NCBI GenBank assembly: GCA_002428605.1
Contig: DIXH01000043.1
Coordinates: 1 to 31,207, forward strand
Source of the DNA: Clostridiaceae bacterium UBA6085
Lineage (GTDB): Bacteria; Bacillota; Clostridia; Clostridiales; Clostridiaceae
Direction of reading: 5' to 3'
DNA: 31,207 nucleotides
Below the pieces are notes generated by a model that did not search any database, was not told the DNA's origin, and saw nothing but the letters and a program-made list of their open reading frames with translations. How positions within the stretch are numbered: position 1 is the first letter of the stretch; the number at the start of each line of letters is the position of its first letter. Made by a program: the position numbers and the translations under genes. Of this stretch, positions 1 to 7,317 are shown piece after piece.

Positions 1-15
1 AGTCTCCGAACTCCA

Positions 16-447
16 ATGATTATGAATCCTGGCCATTTGACAAGTTCATTCAGGCGCAATTGTACAAGTAAAAACTTCATGCTGGCAATCATGGCAGCAT
101 TGTTCCTTCTGGCCTCTGCATGCGGCTTAGCACCAGTGGACCAGGATACAGGTATCATGGGAACTGTGACAATCGGACCAGTTAATCCTGTCTCAAAGCC
201 TGGTGAGCCGGATAGCATTCCTTATAAAGAGGCTTCATTCATAGTAAGGAGCCTTTCAAATGGTAAGGAGCAGAAGGTAAGCTCTGACAAGGATGGGAAA
301 TTCAAGGTCATCGTTCCGGAAGGAAGGTACGTGATTGAATCCGGGTCAGGTGGCATGCAGCTTCCGTTCCTCAAGCCTGTTGAGGTTGAGGTAGTAAAGG
401 GAAGCTTTACCGAAGTCATTGTGAGCTTCGATTCAGGGATAAGGTGA
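16..447 (+). CDS. Small lipoprotein with carboxypeptidase-regulatory-like domain
   Basis: Predicted exported lipoprotein of unknown role. The N-terminus has a basic stretch (SFRRN) and a hydrophobic core ending in a lipobox-like LLASAC, so Cys36 would be lipidated. The rest of the 143 residues reads as one beta-sandwich resembling the carboxypeptidase regulatory / transthyretin-like fold: a GIMGTVTIGPV strand, then SSDKDGKFKVIVPEGRYVI, the usual DGxFxxxVPxGxY pattern of that fold. The start is uncertain. The ATG at 16 and the one at 22 both lack a visible Shine-Dalgarno, and the frame is open back to base 1, so the gene may begin left of the window. No neighbour on its left can be seen, and it is not obviously co-transcribed with the riboswitch-controlled gene to its right, which has its own promoter. 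Confidence 0.7.
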   Translation: MIMNPGHLTSSFRRNCTSKNFMLAIMAALFLLASACGLAPVDQDTGIMGTVTIGPVNPVSKPGEPDSIPYKEASFIVRSLSNGKEQKVSSDKDGKFKVIVPEGRYVIESGSGGMQLPFLKPVEVEVVKGSFTEVIVSFDSGIR

Positions 448-539
448 GCTGACCATTTCAGGTAAGCTTCAATCAGGGACTGTAGGTTGAGATCGTAAAT
501 TTGTCAGGGTGGAATACCAGTTAAAGTGGTTATGGATAA

Positions 540-568
540 TTGTCATTCCATTTTTTTAGCCGTATAAT
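540..568 (+). promoter_or_regulatory. Sigma-A type promoter for the aor leader
   Basis: TTGTCA at 540-545 and TATAAT at 563-568 are separated by 17 bases. Transcription would start near 575, exactly at the 5' edge of the P1 helix of the riboswitch, and this agreement supports both calls. A T-run at 551-557 lies inside the spacer and may be left over from a weak terminator of the upstream lipoprotein gene. Confidence 0.7.
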
Positions 569-575
569 TTAGGTA

Positions 576-695
576 ATAGCTCGAGCTTCGTCTAGGGACA
601 AAGCCAATGGGTATTGACCTTTTAATCAATGCCTCCCGTGTTTGGAAAGAGTTATGGGTCACCTGAGAAGTTACCCATGATTAAAATACGGGAGG
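576..695 (+). promoter_or_regulatory. Moco/Tuco-type riboswitch upstream of aor
   Basis: The leader holds the conserved core GCCTCCC (631-637), five bases, TGGAAAG (643-649), which matches my memory of the core of the E. coli moaA Moco leader. Pairings I can draw: P1 576-582 with 649-655 (one G-U); P2 585-588 with 601-604 and 590-592 with 597-599, split by a C-A mismatch at 589/600; P3 613-617 with 626-630. A TGGGT joint lies at 608-612. Beyond the aptamer is a hairpin 654-659 with 673-678. The core segment 632-639 is perfectly complementary over 8 bases to 688-695, which contains the Shine-Dalgarno of the next gene. I infer a translational switch: without ligand the Shine-Dalgarno is masked, and with cofactor bound the core is used in the aptamer and the gene is translated. 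Whether the ligand is Mo or W cofactor cannot be read from sequence; the downstream enzyme family normally uses tungsten. Confidence 0.75.
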
Positions 696-702
696 TATTT
701 TT

Positions 703-2541
703 ATGTCAATTCAAGGCGGTTTCTGGCAGTCTCTCCTTAGGATCAATCTTACTGACAAATCGGTCAGGAAGGAAAAGATCGATGCCGAGTTGTTCCGAAA
801 GTACGTTGGCGGTGCGCTTCTTGCTGATAAGCTGATGTATGATGAGCTCACTCCCGGAACAGATCCGTTAGGTCCTGAGAACAAGCTTGTCTTCTTTGCC
901 GGGCCACTGACGGGGACCAAGGCAATATGCGCAAGCAGAATGGGTGTTGCGACAAAGTCCCCACTTACAGGAACCATCTGCAATTCGTTCAGCGGAGGTC
1001 ACCTTCCTGTTGAACTGAAGTATGCAGGCTATGACATGATCGTGATCGAAGGTGCGTCTGACCAGCCGGTATATATATCCATCAGGGACGACAAGGTGAG
1101 CATCCGCTCAGCTGAAAAGCTGTGGGGCATAAATGCCCTTGACACACAGATATACCTGAAGGAAGAGCTTAACGACCAGAATTATAGAATCGCATGCATT
1201 GGCCCGGCAGGCGAGAATATAAGCCTCATCTCCTCGATCATCAATGAGCAGAGAGCCATGGGAAGAAAGGGAGTCGGGGCTGTCATGGGCAGCAAGAAGC
1301 TTAAGGCGATCGCTATAAGGGGAACAAAGACTGTTCCGGTAGCCGATCCTCTGATGCTTCAGGCAGGAATAGCGGAATTCACCAAAGCTCTGAAGGACTC
1401 ACCATTTGCCTATCCGGTATTCTCCCACGTCGGGTCGTCTTCTGCAGTTGATGCGGCGCAGGCTGTGGGTGTATTCCCGAGCAGGAACTACACGGATACG
1501 GGATGTCAGGATTACTCGGCGATAGGGCCTGAGGCTCTGGCGGAATACAAGGTCAGAAGGAACAACTGCTTCGGATGTCCTCTTGGCTGCAGCCAGGTCA
1601 GGATGGCCAAAAATGGAAAGTATGCCGGAATCGCTACCGAGGGACCTGAATACGAGACGATATACTCATTCGGATCCATGCTGGGAATAAAGAATCCCGA
1701 TTTCATATTTGCAATGGACAGGCTATGTGATGAGCTTGGCATTGACTCCATATCGGTTGGCGTCACAATATCAATGGCAATGGAGCTGTTTGAAAAGGGT
1801 CTGCTGCCCGGAACTGACGGACTTGACCTTGCCTGGGGAAATGAGGATACCATAGCAAGACTGGTCAGGATGATGGCCTACAGGGAAGGCCTTGGTGAAA
1901 TGATGTCGGATGGTACCAGGATATTTGCGAAAAAGGTCGGAAACGGGGCTGAGAAATATGCCATGCATGTCAAGGGGCTTGAGCTGCCTGCATATGACCC
2001 GAGAGGCCTCAAGGCCCACGGACTTAACTTTGCAACTGCATACAACGGAGCAGACCACAACAGGGGCTATGCATTCCAGGAGGTGTTCGGCATGCCGTTC
2101 CCTTATCCGGTGGAAAGGCTTGCAATAAAAGGCAAGGGGATACTTGCGAAATTCAACCAGGATTTCTGCGGCACTTACGATGTAGCTACGCTCTGCGAGT
2201 TCCCGACTCAGCTTGCGATGCCGCACAATGCCCAGGAGGTCGTGGCAATGCAGCTGACCGGCGCAACCGGAATTGAGTTTACAAAGGATGATGTCTGGGC
2301 TTTGGGCGAAAGGCTCAATAACCTTACCCGTATGTTCAATGTCAGGGAAGGATTTTCACGCAAGGATGATACCCTGCCGGAAAGGTTCATGAAGGAAGCG
2401 CTTAAGGACGGACTTTCAAAAGGGGAGGTCATCACTGAAGCTGACCTGAATGCAATGCTTGACGAATATTACGAGGCCAGAGGCTGGGATGAGAACGGGA
2501 TACCGACGGAAGAGAAGCTCAGGGAGCTTGGCCTGGCCTGA
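703..2541 (+). CDS. aor: Aldehyde:ferredoxin oxidoreductase (tungsten enzyme family)
   Basis: Cytoplasmic enzyme of the AOR family, which oxidises aldehydes to carboxylates with ferredoxin as electron acceptor (or runs in reverse), using a bis-pterin tungsten (sometimes molybdenum) cofactor and one 4Fe-4S cluster. At 612 residues it has the family's usual length. Cluster ligands are visible as C289-x2-C292-x3-C296 (CFGCPLGC) and a late cysteine at 498 (TLCEF). The N-terminal cofactor-binding domain shows the typical SRMGVATKSPLTGT and GRKGVGAVMGSKKLKAI segments. The start is ATG 703, preceded by GGGAGG at 690-695 with 7 bases spacing. It follows a Moco-type riboswitch and its stop overlaps the start of a MoaD-like gene. 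The exact aldehyde substrate cannot be told from sequence. Confidence 0.95.
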   Translation: MSIQGGFWQSLLRINLTDKSVRKEKIDAELFRKYVGGALLADKLMYDELTPGTDPLGPENKLVFFAGPLTGTKAICASRMGVATKSPLTGTICNSFSGGHLPVELKYAGYDMIVIEGASDQPVYISIRDDKVSIRSAEKLWGINALDTQIYLKEELNDQNYRIACIGPAGENISLISSIINEQRAMGRKGVGAVMGSKKLKAIAIRGTKTVPVADPLMLQAGIAEFTKALKDSPFAYPVFSHVGSSSAVDAAQAVGVFPSRNYTDTGCQDYSAIGPEALAEYKVRRNNCFGCPLGCSQVRMAKNGKYAGIATEGPEYETIYSFGSMLGIKNPDFIFAMDRLCDELGIDSISVGVTISMAMELFEKGLLPGTDGLDLAWGNEDTIARLVRMMAYREGLGEMMSDGTRIFAKKVGNGAEKYAMHVKGLELPAYDPRGLKAHGLNFATAYNGADHNRGYAFQEVFGMPFPYPVERLAIKGKGILAKFNQDFCGTYDVATLCEFPTQLAMPHNAQEVVAMQLTGATGIEFTKDDVWALGERLNNLTRMFNVREGFSRKDDTLPERFMKEALKDGLSKGEVITEADLNAMLDEYYEARGWDENGIPTEEKLRELGLA

Positions 2542-2828
2542 TGGGTACAGTAGAGCTTAGGGGCTATGCAAGTTTCAGGAAGCTTTTCGGTGATACGGAG
2601 ACCTTCGTGGGAATAGAAACACCCTGCAGCATCGAGGAATGTCTGGACCGGTTGGATGGGCTCTTTGGACAGAAGTTAAAGCCCATGATCTACGATGAAG
2701 CAGGAAATCAGGATATCTTTGTAAGGATACTTCTTAACGGCCGTGAAATAGCTTTTTTGGAGGGCAAGGACCGTATTGTGAAGGACAGGGACATATTGCT
2801 GTTCATACCTGTTCTGGGTGGTGGTTAA
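2541..2828 (+). CDS. MoaD/ThiS-like ubiquitin-fold sulfur carrier
   Basis: A 95-residue protein of the MoaD/ThiS beta-grasp family. MoaD is the small subunit of molybdopterin synthase and carries sulfur on a C-terminal Gly-Gly thiocarboxylate to make the dithiolene of the Mo/W cofactor. Visible signs are the N-terminal strand VELRGYASFRKLFG, the ILLNGREI motif in the middle, DILLFIPVLGGG at the end, and the obligatory terminal glycines. Its ATG shares a base with the TGA of aor (TGATG), so the two are translationally coupled and sit under the same riboswitch. No MoaE, MoaA or MoeA gene is in the window. It may be a pterin synthase subunit devoted to the tungsten enzyme; a ThiS-like role in thiamine synthesis is less likely in this context. 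Confidence 0.85.
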   Translation: MGTVELRGYASFRKLFGDTETFVGIETPCSIEECLDRLDGLFGQKLKPMIYDEAGNQDIFVRILLNGREIAFLEGKDRIVKDRDILLFIPVLGGG

Positions 2829-2945
2829 GTCCATCGGTTCAGGTTGAAAGCTTCTCAAATGCAGGTCATGACTGCTTCCTGTGAGGTGCCAAGGTGTGGC
2901 AGGAAGCTCTGAATTTTACCATATCCACTGAAAATCGAACTAGAG

Positions 2946-2980
2946 AAAGAACGCCTGCAAGGATACCGCAGGCGTTCTTT
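2946..2980. terminator. Bidirectional intrinsic terminator
   Basis: A perfect 13-bp inverted repeat (2946-2958 with 2968-2980) around a 9-base loop, with T-rich 3' edges in both directions (TTCTTT on each strand). It lies between the convergent aor/moaD-like and molybdenum hydroxylase operons and can serve both. A second, weaker hairpin without a T-tract is at 2874-2881/2900-2907. Confidence 0.88.
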
Positions 2981-3024
2981 AATATCTGACATTAAATTTT
3001 TATATTCTGGTACTGACCGGAGGG

Positions 3025-5313
3025 CTATAGACCCTGCTTCAGCTCCTGCATTGCATTATAGACCTTTTCCGCAGTTATCGGGAGTTCCCTGATGCATACC
3101 CCGACTCCGTTAAGGACGGCTCCTGCTATTGCCGGTGAAGGTGTGTTTATGACTACCTCACCGATGGATTTTGCTCCGAACGGACCTGTAGGCTCATAGC
3201 TGCTCTCGAAGTCAACGCGGATGGTTCCCACGTCAAGCCTTGTAGGTATCTTGTACTGCATGAAGGAGTTGTTGTAAAGCTGCCCCTTGTCGCTGTATAT
3301 GATGTCCTCGTAGAGAGCCATTCCGATGCCCTGCGCAATACCGCCTTCTGTCTGGATCCTCGTTATGTTGGAGTTTATGACTGTACCGCAGTCCACGACT
3401 CCTACATAGTCTATGAGGTCAACCTTTCCTGTCTCCTTGTCTATCTCCACCTCAGCCATGCCGACCATGAACGGAGGAGGGGATGTCTGTGACGAGAAGG
3501 ACGCAGTCGCATAAAGTGAGTTCCTGTCCCCGTCCATTTCAGCGTTGCCGATATCCTTGAGGCTGATCGATTCATTGGTTTCCACGCTGTATACCTTCTG
3601 ACCGTCGAAATCGACCTTGTCAGAATCGCATTTGAGCTTTGAAGCTCCCGCCTTCTTTATCTTTTCAACCAGCACTTCACAGGTCTTCACTGTAGCCATT
3701 CCTGTGACATAGGCTGTGCTTGATGCGTAGGAGCCCTTGTCATACGGCGAGGAATCTGTGTCGACTCCGTGTACGACTATGTCGTCCACCGAGCAGTCAA
3801 GGCAGTCTGCGGCAATCTGAGCCAGGATGGTATCGCAGCCAGTACCCATGTCTGATGCTCCGATCCCCATGCTGTAGAATCCGTCATCGTTGACCTTCAG
3901 AGATACGGCGGCAGTATCGACCTTGGATATGCCTGATCCCTGCATGGCCATTGCGACTCCGACGCTCCTGACCTTTCCGTTCCCAAGGTCCCTTGCCGGA
4001 TACTTCTCATCCCAACCTATCATTTCCTTTGCTCTTGCCATGCACCTGTCGAGTGCGCAGCTGTTCAGCTGCTCACCATAGTATGCATACATCTTCTGCC
4101 CTTCCTTTACCATGTTCAGCTCCCTGAGCTTGACCGGGTCCATGTTCATCTTTACAGCAAGCTCGTTTACAGCTGATTCAACTGCAAAAATTCCCTGAGG
4201 GGCACCGTAACCCCTGTAGGCTCCGGCTGACATGACATTGGTGTATACGACATCGAAGCTGAATTTGAAGGCATCTGTCTTTCCATAAAGAGGAATAGAC
4301 TTGTGACCCGAAAGTCCTACCGTTGTTGGTCCGTGTTCGCCATAGGCGCCAGTGTTTGAAAGGGTGTGGAGGTCGATTCCGCGGATGATACCATCCTTTG
4401 TAGCTCCCACCCTGACTGTCATTTCCATCTCATGCCTTGGGGAACCTGCAATATGGGATTCCTGCCTTGTATAGACTATGAGTGCAGGCTTCCCTGTCTT
4501 CATCGTCACTATGGCAGGATATATCTCTGAAACAGCTGTCTGCTTCGCGCCGAAGCCTCCGCCTATCCTTGGCTTTATTACCCTTATCTGTGATTTTGGT
4601 ATTCCAAGTGCATTTGAAAGTATCCTCCTTACGTGGAAGGGGATCTGGGTGGATGACACGCAGGTCAGTCTTCCGAAGGCGTCCTTGTATGTGAATGTGC
4701 GGAAGGTCTCCATCATTGTCTGGTTGTTTGCCTTGGTATGGTAGGTCTGCTCAACTACATAGTCACAGCCTGCAAGGACTGCTTCTATGTCCCCGTGCTC
4801 ATCAGAGGCGCTTGCGCAAAGGTTCCTCCTGTTGTCTGCACCTACCGGTCTAAGGCTCTTCCAGTTGTCCTCAGGGTGGATGACAACAGGGTTGTCCTTT
4901 GCTTTCCTTAAGTCAAGGATCGGCTGAAGGACCTCATACTTCACTGAGATGAGCTTTAGTGCTTCATCGACCGCAGCTGATGTAGCTCCTGCAACGATGG
5001 CCACAGGGTCTCCTACGAACCTTACCCTCTGGTCGAGGATAAGCCTGTCGTAGGGGCTTGGCTCAGGATATGTCTGGCCTGCAAGTGTGAACCTTTCTCC
5101 CGCAACGTCCCTGTAGGTCAGCACGCATTCTATGCCTTCAACTGCAGCAGCCTTATCTGTGTCGATCTCCGTTATTATCGCATGTGCATTGGGGCTCCTA
5201 AGGAGCTTTACAACAAGTGCATCCTTTGGTGACAGGTCCTGGGTATAGACAGGCTTTCCTGTTACCAGGGACATGGCGTCCTTTTTCCTTATAGGCTTGC
5301 TTATATGACGCAT
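3025..5313 (-). CDS. Molybdenum hydroxylase, molybdopterin-binding subunit (xanthine dehydrogenase family)
   Basis: Large catalytic subunit (762 residues, normal length) of a xanthine dehydrogenase-family hydroxylase, which uses the pterin-molybdenum cofactor and water to hydroxylate a heterocycle, aldehyde or aromatic acyl-CoA. The N-terminal a/b hammerhead region shows GKPVYTQDL and FVGDPVAIVAG. Cofactor-binding motifs are GGGFGAKQ (251-258) and AYRGYGAPQ (365-373). The conserved catalytic glutamate is in GAKSIGEV (Glu719). It is the last gene of a minus-strand operon, one base after the 2Fe-2S subunit gene. Subunit order FAD, 2Fe-2S, Mo is shared by several members with different substrates (xanthine, nicotinate, purine, 4-hydroxybenzoyl-CoA), so the substrate is left open. 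No XdhC-type maturation factor or selenium insertion gene is in the window. Confidence 0.93.
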   Translation of the reverse strand: MRHISKPIRKKDAMSLVTGKPVYTQDLSPKDALVVKLLRSPNAHAIITEIDTDKAAAVEGIECVLTYRDVAGERFTLAGQTYPEPSPYDRLILDQRVRFVGDPVAIVAGATSAAVDEALKLISVKYEVLQPILDLRKAKDNPVVIHPEDNWKSLRPVGADNRRNLCASASDEHGDIEAVLAGCDYVVEQTYHTKANNQTMMETFRTFTYKDAFGRLTCVSSTQIPFHVRRILSNALGIPKSQIRVIKPRIGGGFGAKQTAVSEIYPAIVTMKTGKPALIVYTRQESHIAGSPRHEMEMTVRVGATKDGIIRGIDLHTLSNTGAYGEHGPTTVGLSGHKSIPLYGKTDAFKFSFDVVYTNVMSAGAYRGYGAPQGIFAVESAVNELAVKMNMDPVKLRELNMVKEGQKMYAYYGEQLNSCALDRCMARAKEMIGWDEKYPARDLGNGKVRSVGVAMAMQGSGISKVDTAAVSLKVNDDGFYSMGIGASDMGTGCDTILAQIAADCLDCSVDDIVVHGVDTDSSPYDKGSYASSTAYVTGMATVKTCEVLVEKIKKAGASKLKCDSDKVDFDGQKVYSVETNESISLKDIGNAEMDGDRNSLYATASFSSQTSPPPFMVGMAEVEIDKETGKVDLIDYVGVVDCGTVINSNITRIQTEGGIAQGIGMALYEDIIYSDKGQLYNNSFMQYKIPTRLDVGTIRVDFESSYEPTGPFGAKSIGEVVINTPSPAIAGAVLNGVGVCIRELPITAEKVYNAMQELKQGL

Positions 5314-5314
5314 A

Positions 5315-5773
5315 TCATTTCCCCCCCTTGCTCGAGAGATAGTTCCTTATCGCTCTCTTCTGGCCCATGTAGCCAGTGCACCTGCAAAGGTTGCCTGAGA
5401 GATACAGGGATACCTCTTCGTCAGTCGGATCCTTCAGCTCCCTTGACATGGCTATGACACTCATGACTATTCCAGGGCTGCAGAATCCGCACTGCTCGGC
5501 TCCCTGGTCTGCAAGGAACTCCCCGAATTCAGTCGCTTCCTTCTGGAGTCCCTCCAGAGTATAGACATGCTTGCCGTCAGCTCTCGCAGCAAGAGTTGAA
5601 CAGGACAGGACCGGCTTGTCATCCATGATTACACTGCAGAGTCCGCAATTGGAGGTCTCGCAGCCTCGCTTGACACTTGGGCATCCATTTTCCCTCAGGA
5701 AGTCTATGAGAAGCTTCCCGTCTTCTATTTCCCTTGTGATCTCTTTTCCGTTAAGCCATAGCTTTATCGTCAT
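5315..5773 (-). CDS. Molybdenum hydroxylase, 2Fe-2S subunit
   Basis: Small electron-transfer subunit (152 residues) that carries two 2Fe-2S clusters between the molybdenum and FAD subunits. The plant-ferredoxin-like N-terminal half has cluster ligands C38, C43, C46 and C58 (GCETSNCGLC, then VLSC). The C-terminal helical half has C95, C98, C130 and C132 (QCGFC and LCRCTGY), the typical pattern for this subunit. The ATG lies in an ATGA overlap with the stop of the FAD-subunit gene, so translation is coupled. All eight ligands are present, which argues for a working enzyme. Confidence 0.95.
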   Translation of the reverse strand: MTIKLWLNGKEITREIEDGKLLIDFLRENGCPSVKRGCETSNCGLCSVIMDDKPVLSCSTLAARADGKHVYTLEGLQKEATEFGEFLADQGAEQCGFCSPGIVMSVIAMSRELKDPTDEEVSLYLSGNLCRCTGYMGQKRAIRNYLSSKGGK

Positions 5774-6567
5774 GCCTCTTCACCTCCGAGAAGTTCTGTC
5801 AAACCGCGCCTGATGTACACCGAAGCAAGATGCTTCCTGTAGTCTCCACCGGCACGCATGTCGCTGCCATAGGTGAACTGGTCTCTGGCCCAATCGGAAA
5901 ACTTCGTTATCTCTTCATTTGTCGAGCCTTCCCTCAGTCCGCTGTCAGTGCTTTCGACAAGAGCGGCCCTTGAAGGTCTGGCTCCCACTGAAACATAAAC
6001 AGTGTCACCCTTTATAGCTACGGCTGCAGCTATGACTGGGAAATCTGTCTTCGTGTTCCTCTGGGTCTTATAGGATGCTTTCCTTCCGTCCTTCTTTATT
6101 ATGACTCTGACAAGAATATCAGTATCAGGCTTCATCTGTGCGAAGTCCCTGAGAGGAACGATTCCTCCCTTGTATAGCTCCACATAGGTATCTAGAGCCA
6201 TAAGGCATGTCAGCACATCAGAGAATCCGAACCTGCCATATACGCTGCCACCCACAGTGGCTCCGTTTCTGAACTGCACTCCCACTATGTGGTTGAGAGC
6301 CTCCCTTATGAAGCCGCCGAACTCCCTGTCTATTCCCTCATGAAGCTCAAGGCTCCTTAGTGAGCACATGCTTCCTATCCTGAACTCCTCGCCTGTCTCC
6401 TCGATGGTATCAAGTCCGAGCCCGGACAGGTCAATTGCTTCGGTGATGTTCCTGTTTCCCATCTTCATCCACATGAATCCGCCAAGAACTACCCTTGTAC
6501 GTTCCTGGTTCAGCTCATAGGCTTCCTCAAGACTGATGGCCCTGACGATCTTTTCAATGGTTGCCAC
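5770..6567 (-). CDS. Molybdenum hydroxylase, FAD-binding subunit
   Basis: FAD-binding subunit (265 residues) of the CoxM/XdhB type, which passes electrons from the 2Fe-2S clusters to the final acceptor. The family FAD motif is present in modified form as VLGGFMW near the N-terminus; the second FAD motif region reads GVQFRNGATVGGSVYGRF, close to the family's TIGGN-containing segment but with VGGSVYG. The C-terminal domain is short. The start is GTG at 6565-6567, chosen because GGGGGGA lies 5-7 bases upstream and the frame begins MATIEKIV. It is the first gene of the minus-strand operon and overlaps the next by ATGA. Divergence of the FAD motif may reflect a different acceptor, but that is inference. 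Confidence 0.9.
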   Translation of the reverse strand: MATIEKIVRAISLEEAYELNQERTRVVLGGFMWMKMGNRNITEAIDLSGLGLDTIEETGEEFRIGSMCSLRSLELHEGIDREFGGFIREALNHIVGVQFRNGATVGGSVYGRFGFSDVLTCLMALDTYVELYKGGIVPLRDFAQMKPDTDILVRVIIKKDGRKASYKTQRNTKTDFPVIAAAVAIKGDTVYVSVGARPSRAALVESTDSGLREGSTNEEITKFSDWARDQFTYGSDMRAGGDYRKHLASVYIRRGLTELLGGEEA

Positions 6568-6616
6568 ACATATCCCCCCAAAAGTTTATTTTACTTCAAA
6601 CAACATCTCTTCAATC

Positions 6617-6808
6617 CTAAAGTATAATCCTTTCCGGCATACCAGGTTTGGACAATTGGAAAACATACGGTAAATTTTGGCCGCATCGCACCAATAAGGC
6701 CGATTCAAAGTCATTCAGGGAATTAACCGGGATGACAAGAATGGGCCCATAGCCATAAGTATTACGAATGATAATCTGATGAAGGTGTTCTTTGTTCGAT
6801 ATATCCAT
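6617..6808 (-). CDS. Doubtful 63-residue ORF
   Basis: A 63-residue open frame that reads protein-like but which I do not recognise (YGYGPILVIPVNSLNDFES in the middle). Against it: GGAGG is about 15 bases from the ATG, too far for a normal ribosome binding site, and a TATAAT hexamer overlaps the ATG, so this start may be promoter sequence instead. For it: hydrophobic spacing looks like a folded protein. Its codons (CGT, TTA, TTG, CCG) differ from those of neighbouring genes, which favour AGG and CTT/CTG, so if real it may be a fragment of foreign origin. Confidence 0.25.
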   Translation of the reverse strand: MDISNKEHLHQIIIRNTYGYGPILVIPVNSLNDFESALLVRCGQNLPYVFQLSKPGMPERIIL

Positions 6809-6946
6809 TATACTTTACATCTTCCTCCATCTCCACAAAAACCATGAAAAAAAGGGATGTTGGATTTCCAGGCGATGCATTGCAGGGCTTTAGGATGAAT
6901 AAAGATCTCCAGTCCTGGAGGTGCCGTATATGACAAGGAAGAAAAA

Positions 6947-6955
6947 TGATATACT
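6947..6955 (+). promoter_or_regulatory. Candidate extended -10 promoter for the sugar operon
   Basis: TGATATACT at 6947-6955 fits TGn-TATAAT with one mismatch. There is no convincing -35 at the usual distance; ATGACA at 6930-6935 is only 14 bases away. The inverted repeat at 6981-6999 lies downstream and could be an operator. Low certainty. Confidence 0.35.
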
Positions 6956-7014
6956 TAAGTCAAAGTATTCTGATTATTTGGATCGGGACATATCCGATCA
7001 CAGGAGGGCTTGAA

Positions 7015-7299
7015 ATGGAACGATTCACAAGGCTGTCTGAGGACAGGGATAGATATGTTGCGGAGGCAGGAAGCATGACTGTTTCTGACGGTATCTGCTC
7101 AGGTGAAATTATAGAAAGGCTTGCCAGGTTCGAGAACATGCTCGAGCACATCATGAAGGAGCATGAGGAGCTTCCGAAGGAACTCCAGACATTAAGGGAT
7201 GCTGAGAAGACTAAGACATACAAGTACAGGGAAGTGTTCACAAGGAAGCTCATGAATGACTCGTTCGTTGTGGAACTTATGGGATTCGGACTGAAATGA
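7015..7299 (+). CDS. Small coiled-coil protein of unknown function
   Basis: A 94-residue cytoplasmic protein. The frame is open from 6946, but the start is placed at ATG 7015 because AGGAGGG lies just before it with normal spacing. The middle (IIERLARFENMLEHIMKEH, followed by EELPKELQTLRD) is predicted to be an amphipathic helix or coiled coil; the C-terminus is KLMNDSFVVELMGFGLK. The opening MERFTRLSEDRDRYV followed by RLARFENM recalls small prophage-encoded proteins of clostridia that begin MEKLTKRDE and carry KLAEYED, but the similarity is short. It sits 18 bases ahead of the sugar symporter gene and is probably the first gene of that operon. Function unknown. Confidence 0.75.
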   Translation: MERFTRLSEDRDRYVAEAGSMTVSDGICSGEIIERLARFENMLEHIMKEHEELPKELQTLRDAEKTKTYKYREVFTRKLMNDSFVVELMGFGLK

Positions 7300-7317
7300 C
7301 ATCACAGGAGGCTTTTT

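Larger units (their letters stand above)
6568..7014. other. Divergent intergenic region with candidate promoters and inverted repeats
   Basis: About 450 bases lie between the minus-strand hydroxylase operon and the plus-strand sugar operon. I see TATAAT on the minus strand (complement of 6807-6812) with no good -35; an inverted repeat CTCCAG-TC-CTGGAG at 6907-6920; an inverted repeat GATCGG-N7-CCGATC at 6981-6999 just before the ribosome binding site of the 7015 gene; and an extended -10 on the plus strand (6947-6955). I found no Moco-type core ahead of the hydroxylase operon. A doubtful small minus-strand ORF (6617-6808) is listed separately. Confidence 0.5.

Noticed and set aside
1771..2226. 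151-residue minus-strand frame in aor
   Set aside because: It lies opposite the aldehyde ferredoxin oxidoreductase frame, which is complete with all cluster ligands; no independent signal supports the minus strand.
2874..2907. Hairpin after the MoaD-like gene as the operon terminator
   Set aside because: The 8-bp stem has a long loop and no T-tract; the perfect 13-bp bidirectional hairpin at 2946-2980 is the better candidate.
4478..4744. 88-residue plus-strand frame opposite the molybdenum subunit gene
   Set aside because: It overlaps the GGGFGAKQ-encoding region of a well-supported gene and has no ribosome binding site.
6830..6945. A third Moco riboswitch ahead of the molybdenum hydroxylase operon
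   Set aside because: I looked on the minus strand for the GCCTCCC...TGGAAA core and found only an isolated CCTGGAAAT without the rest of the core or a P1 helix.
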